Shown: in pieces, positions 5,758 to 6,569 of the stretch
Layout of the letters: every line of letters starts with the position of its first letter
Position numbering within the stretch: the stretch's first letter is position 1
Source of the DNA: an uncultured Faecalibacterium sp.
GTDB taxonomy: Bacteria; Bacillota; Clostridia; Oscillospirales; Ruminococcaceae
Length of the DNA: 6,569 bases
Assembly: GCA_900765105.1 (NCBI GenBank)
Contig: CAAFQM010000115.1
Span: 1 to 6,569, forward strand
Reading direction: 5' to 3'
Translations under genes and position numbers: made by a program
Notes under the pieces: generated by a model
Told to the model about the DNA's origin: nothing
Seen by the model: only the letters and a program-made list of their open reading frames with translations
The model's database searches: none

Positions 5758-6459
5758 TTACTGAGCTGAAGTTTCCGCTGCCGGTTCTTCCTCTTCCAGC
5801 AGGCGCAGACCGGCGGTATCCGTCACCGGGAGCGAAAAGACGATGGCTCCCGCCTTCGGCCCGGCCCCGTCCATGATAGCCTTTATGATACGGTTCTTTT
5901 CCGGTGTACGGACCACAATGAGCACCAGTTCCTTCTCGTTGACCAGCTCCACGCCAAGGAAGCGGGCAGCCCCCTCCATGCCGGTGCCTTTTGCATGGAT
6001 GACTGTGCCGCCGCCCGCCCCGGCTGCCCGGGCGGCGTCCATGATGGAGCCGGTATAGCCCTGATTGGCAATGGTCAGCAGCAGTTCGTAACGAGTGTCC
6101 TTCAAGGTGCTCTCCTCCTTCCATATCAGGGGCTGGTGTTCGGTGAGGAACATCAAAGCCTGTTTGCCGCCGATGCTGCTCAGCGGCACGGTGAATGCGA
6201 TGCCGGTGCCCGGCACATCGATGCGCATCTCCCGGCGCAGGTCCCGCCGGACCGCCTGCCATGTCTGCGCCGTGACCGCCGCCATCAGGACCGCCTTCTC
6301 GGTCCGTTCCAGCCCCAGCGTGGAGAGCATCTCCTGCACAGCGGTGCCGGAGCCGACCGTGCGCAGTGTAACGGTAACGCCGTGGCGCTCATACAGCCGG
6401 GCAAAGCCGTCGGCGGACCGACGGTCGGTAATGGTGAACATCCAGAACAAAGCGCTCAT
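5758..6459 (-). CDS. Tandem PII-like protein (P-II family nitrogen regulator-like)
   Basis: A 233-residue protein with two PII-type ferredoxin-like units. The second (about 123-215) is clearer: TRYELLLTIANQGYTGSIMD at 122-141, GTVIHAKGTGMEGAARFLGV at 151-170, ELVLIVVRTPEKNRIIKAIM at 177-196, then AGAIVFSLPV at 203-212. The first (about 1-98) is degenerate but repeats the layout: LFWMFTITDRR, GVTVTLRTVGSGTAVQEML, AVLMAAVTAQTWQAV, GTGIAFTVPLSSIGG. True PII proteins (about 112 residues) sense ATP/ADP and 2-oxoglutarate and bind transporters or enzymes. Here the T-loop uridylylation tyrosine region and the TGxxGDGKIF B/C-loop signature are absent, so ligand and partner may differ. Such proteins in Clostridia are, from memory, often next to DUF1538 membrane proteins. 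The ATG is backed by GGAGG seven bases upstream and follows the previous stop by 12 nt, so the two genes are co-transcribed. The acidic tail ends at SAQ, before a terminator. Confidence 0.8.
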   Translation of the reverse strand: MSALFWMFTITDRRSADGFARLYERHGVTVTLRTVGSGTAVQEMLSTLGLERTEKAVLMAAVTAQTWQAVRRDLRREMRIDVPGTGIAFTVPLSSIGGKQALMFLTEHQPLIWKEESTLKDTRYELLLTIANQGYTGSIMDAARAAGAGGGTVIHAKGTGMEGAARFLGVELVNEKELVLIVVRTPEKNRIIKAIMDGAGPKAGAIVFSLPVTDTAGLRLLEEEEPAAETSAQ

Positions 6460-6471
6460 GCCGTCCCCTCC

Positions 6472-6569
6472 TTACAGCTCAATGATCTCATCGTCCTGCC
6501 AGCAGGCAAACACTGCAGCAGCCGTCTGCGGCTGCGGGCTGTCCGCACGGCGGGGGGGCAGGCGGCGCA
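6472..6569 (-). CDS. C-terminal end of an unidentified protein (5' part outside window)
   Basis: An open minus-strand frame enters from the window edge and stops at TAA 6474-6472, 12 nt before the PII-like start. The visible 31 residues include RRLPPRRADSPQPQ and FACWQDDEIIEL: a basic, proline-rich stretch then an acidic end, like a cytosolic tail. This cannot be assigned to a family. By gene neighbourhood a DUF1538-type membrane protein controlled by the PII-like protein is possible, but that is inference. Frame choice rests on the tight spacing and on the stop lying beside the strong GGAGG site. Confidence 0.5.
   Translation of the reverse strand, partial: RRLPPRRADSPQPQTAAAVFACWQDDEIIEL

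Overview
The window looks like chromosomal DNA from a fairly GC-rich Clostridia-type Bacillota. An anaerobic gut Oscillospiraceae/Ruminococcaceae member of the Faecalibacterium kind is my best guess. The support is family content only: RqcH, the YqfN(TrmK)/YqfO(Nif3) pair known from Bacillus, a DUF1858 redox-disulfide protein, a YitT permease and a tandem PII-like protein, together with purine-rich Shine-Dalgarno sites. The genus was not tested. All genes lie on the minus strand, so transcription runs from high to low coordinates. The long plus-strand ORFs are shadows of these genes.

In transcription order, the right end (6569 to 5676) carries the last codons of an unidentified gene, then a 233-residue protein built of two PII-like units. 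A strong intrinsic terminator with a GAAA-capped apex follows. A good sigma70-type promoter for the next gene, a YitT-family membrane protein (5642 to 4764), overlaps the downstream arm of that terminator.

A second candidate promoter in the 103-bp gap (4661-4763) leads into a compact five-gene run: a small DUF1858 protein, a TrmK-like tRNA methyltransferase (GTG start directly after the preceding stop), an OST-HTH-like/DUF3825 protein, a Nif3-family metalloprotein, and the ribosome quality-control factor RqcH, which runs off the left edge. Gaps are 0, 28, 1 and 18 nt, so this is very probably one transcript. trmK and nif3 neighbour each other in Bacillus subtilis, and rqcH extends the theme of tRNA and translation quality.

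The outlier is the 469-residue DUF3825 gene (3714-2305). Three 60-base lines counted by hand inside it are about 38-43% GC, against about 68% in one line of yitT. It separates trmK from nif3, its fusion linker contains a perfect 10-bp palindrome, and it carries the ribosome-binding site of nif3 within its own last codons. It looks like an acquired, RNA-related gene wired seamlessly into a housekeeping translation operon, and it is the best candidate here for undescribed biology.
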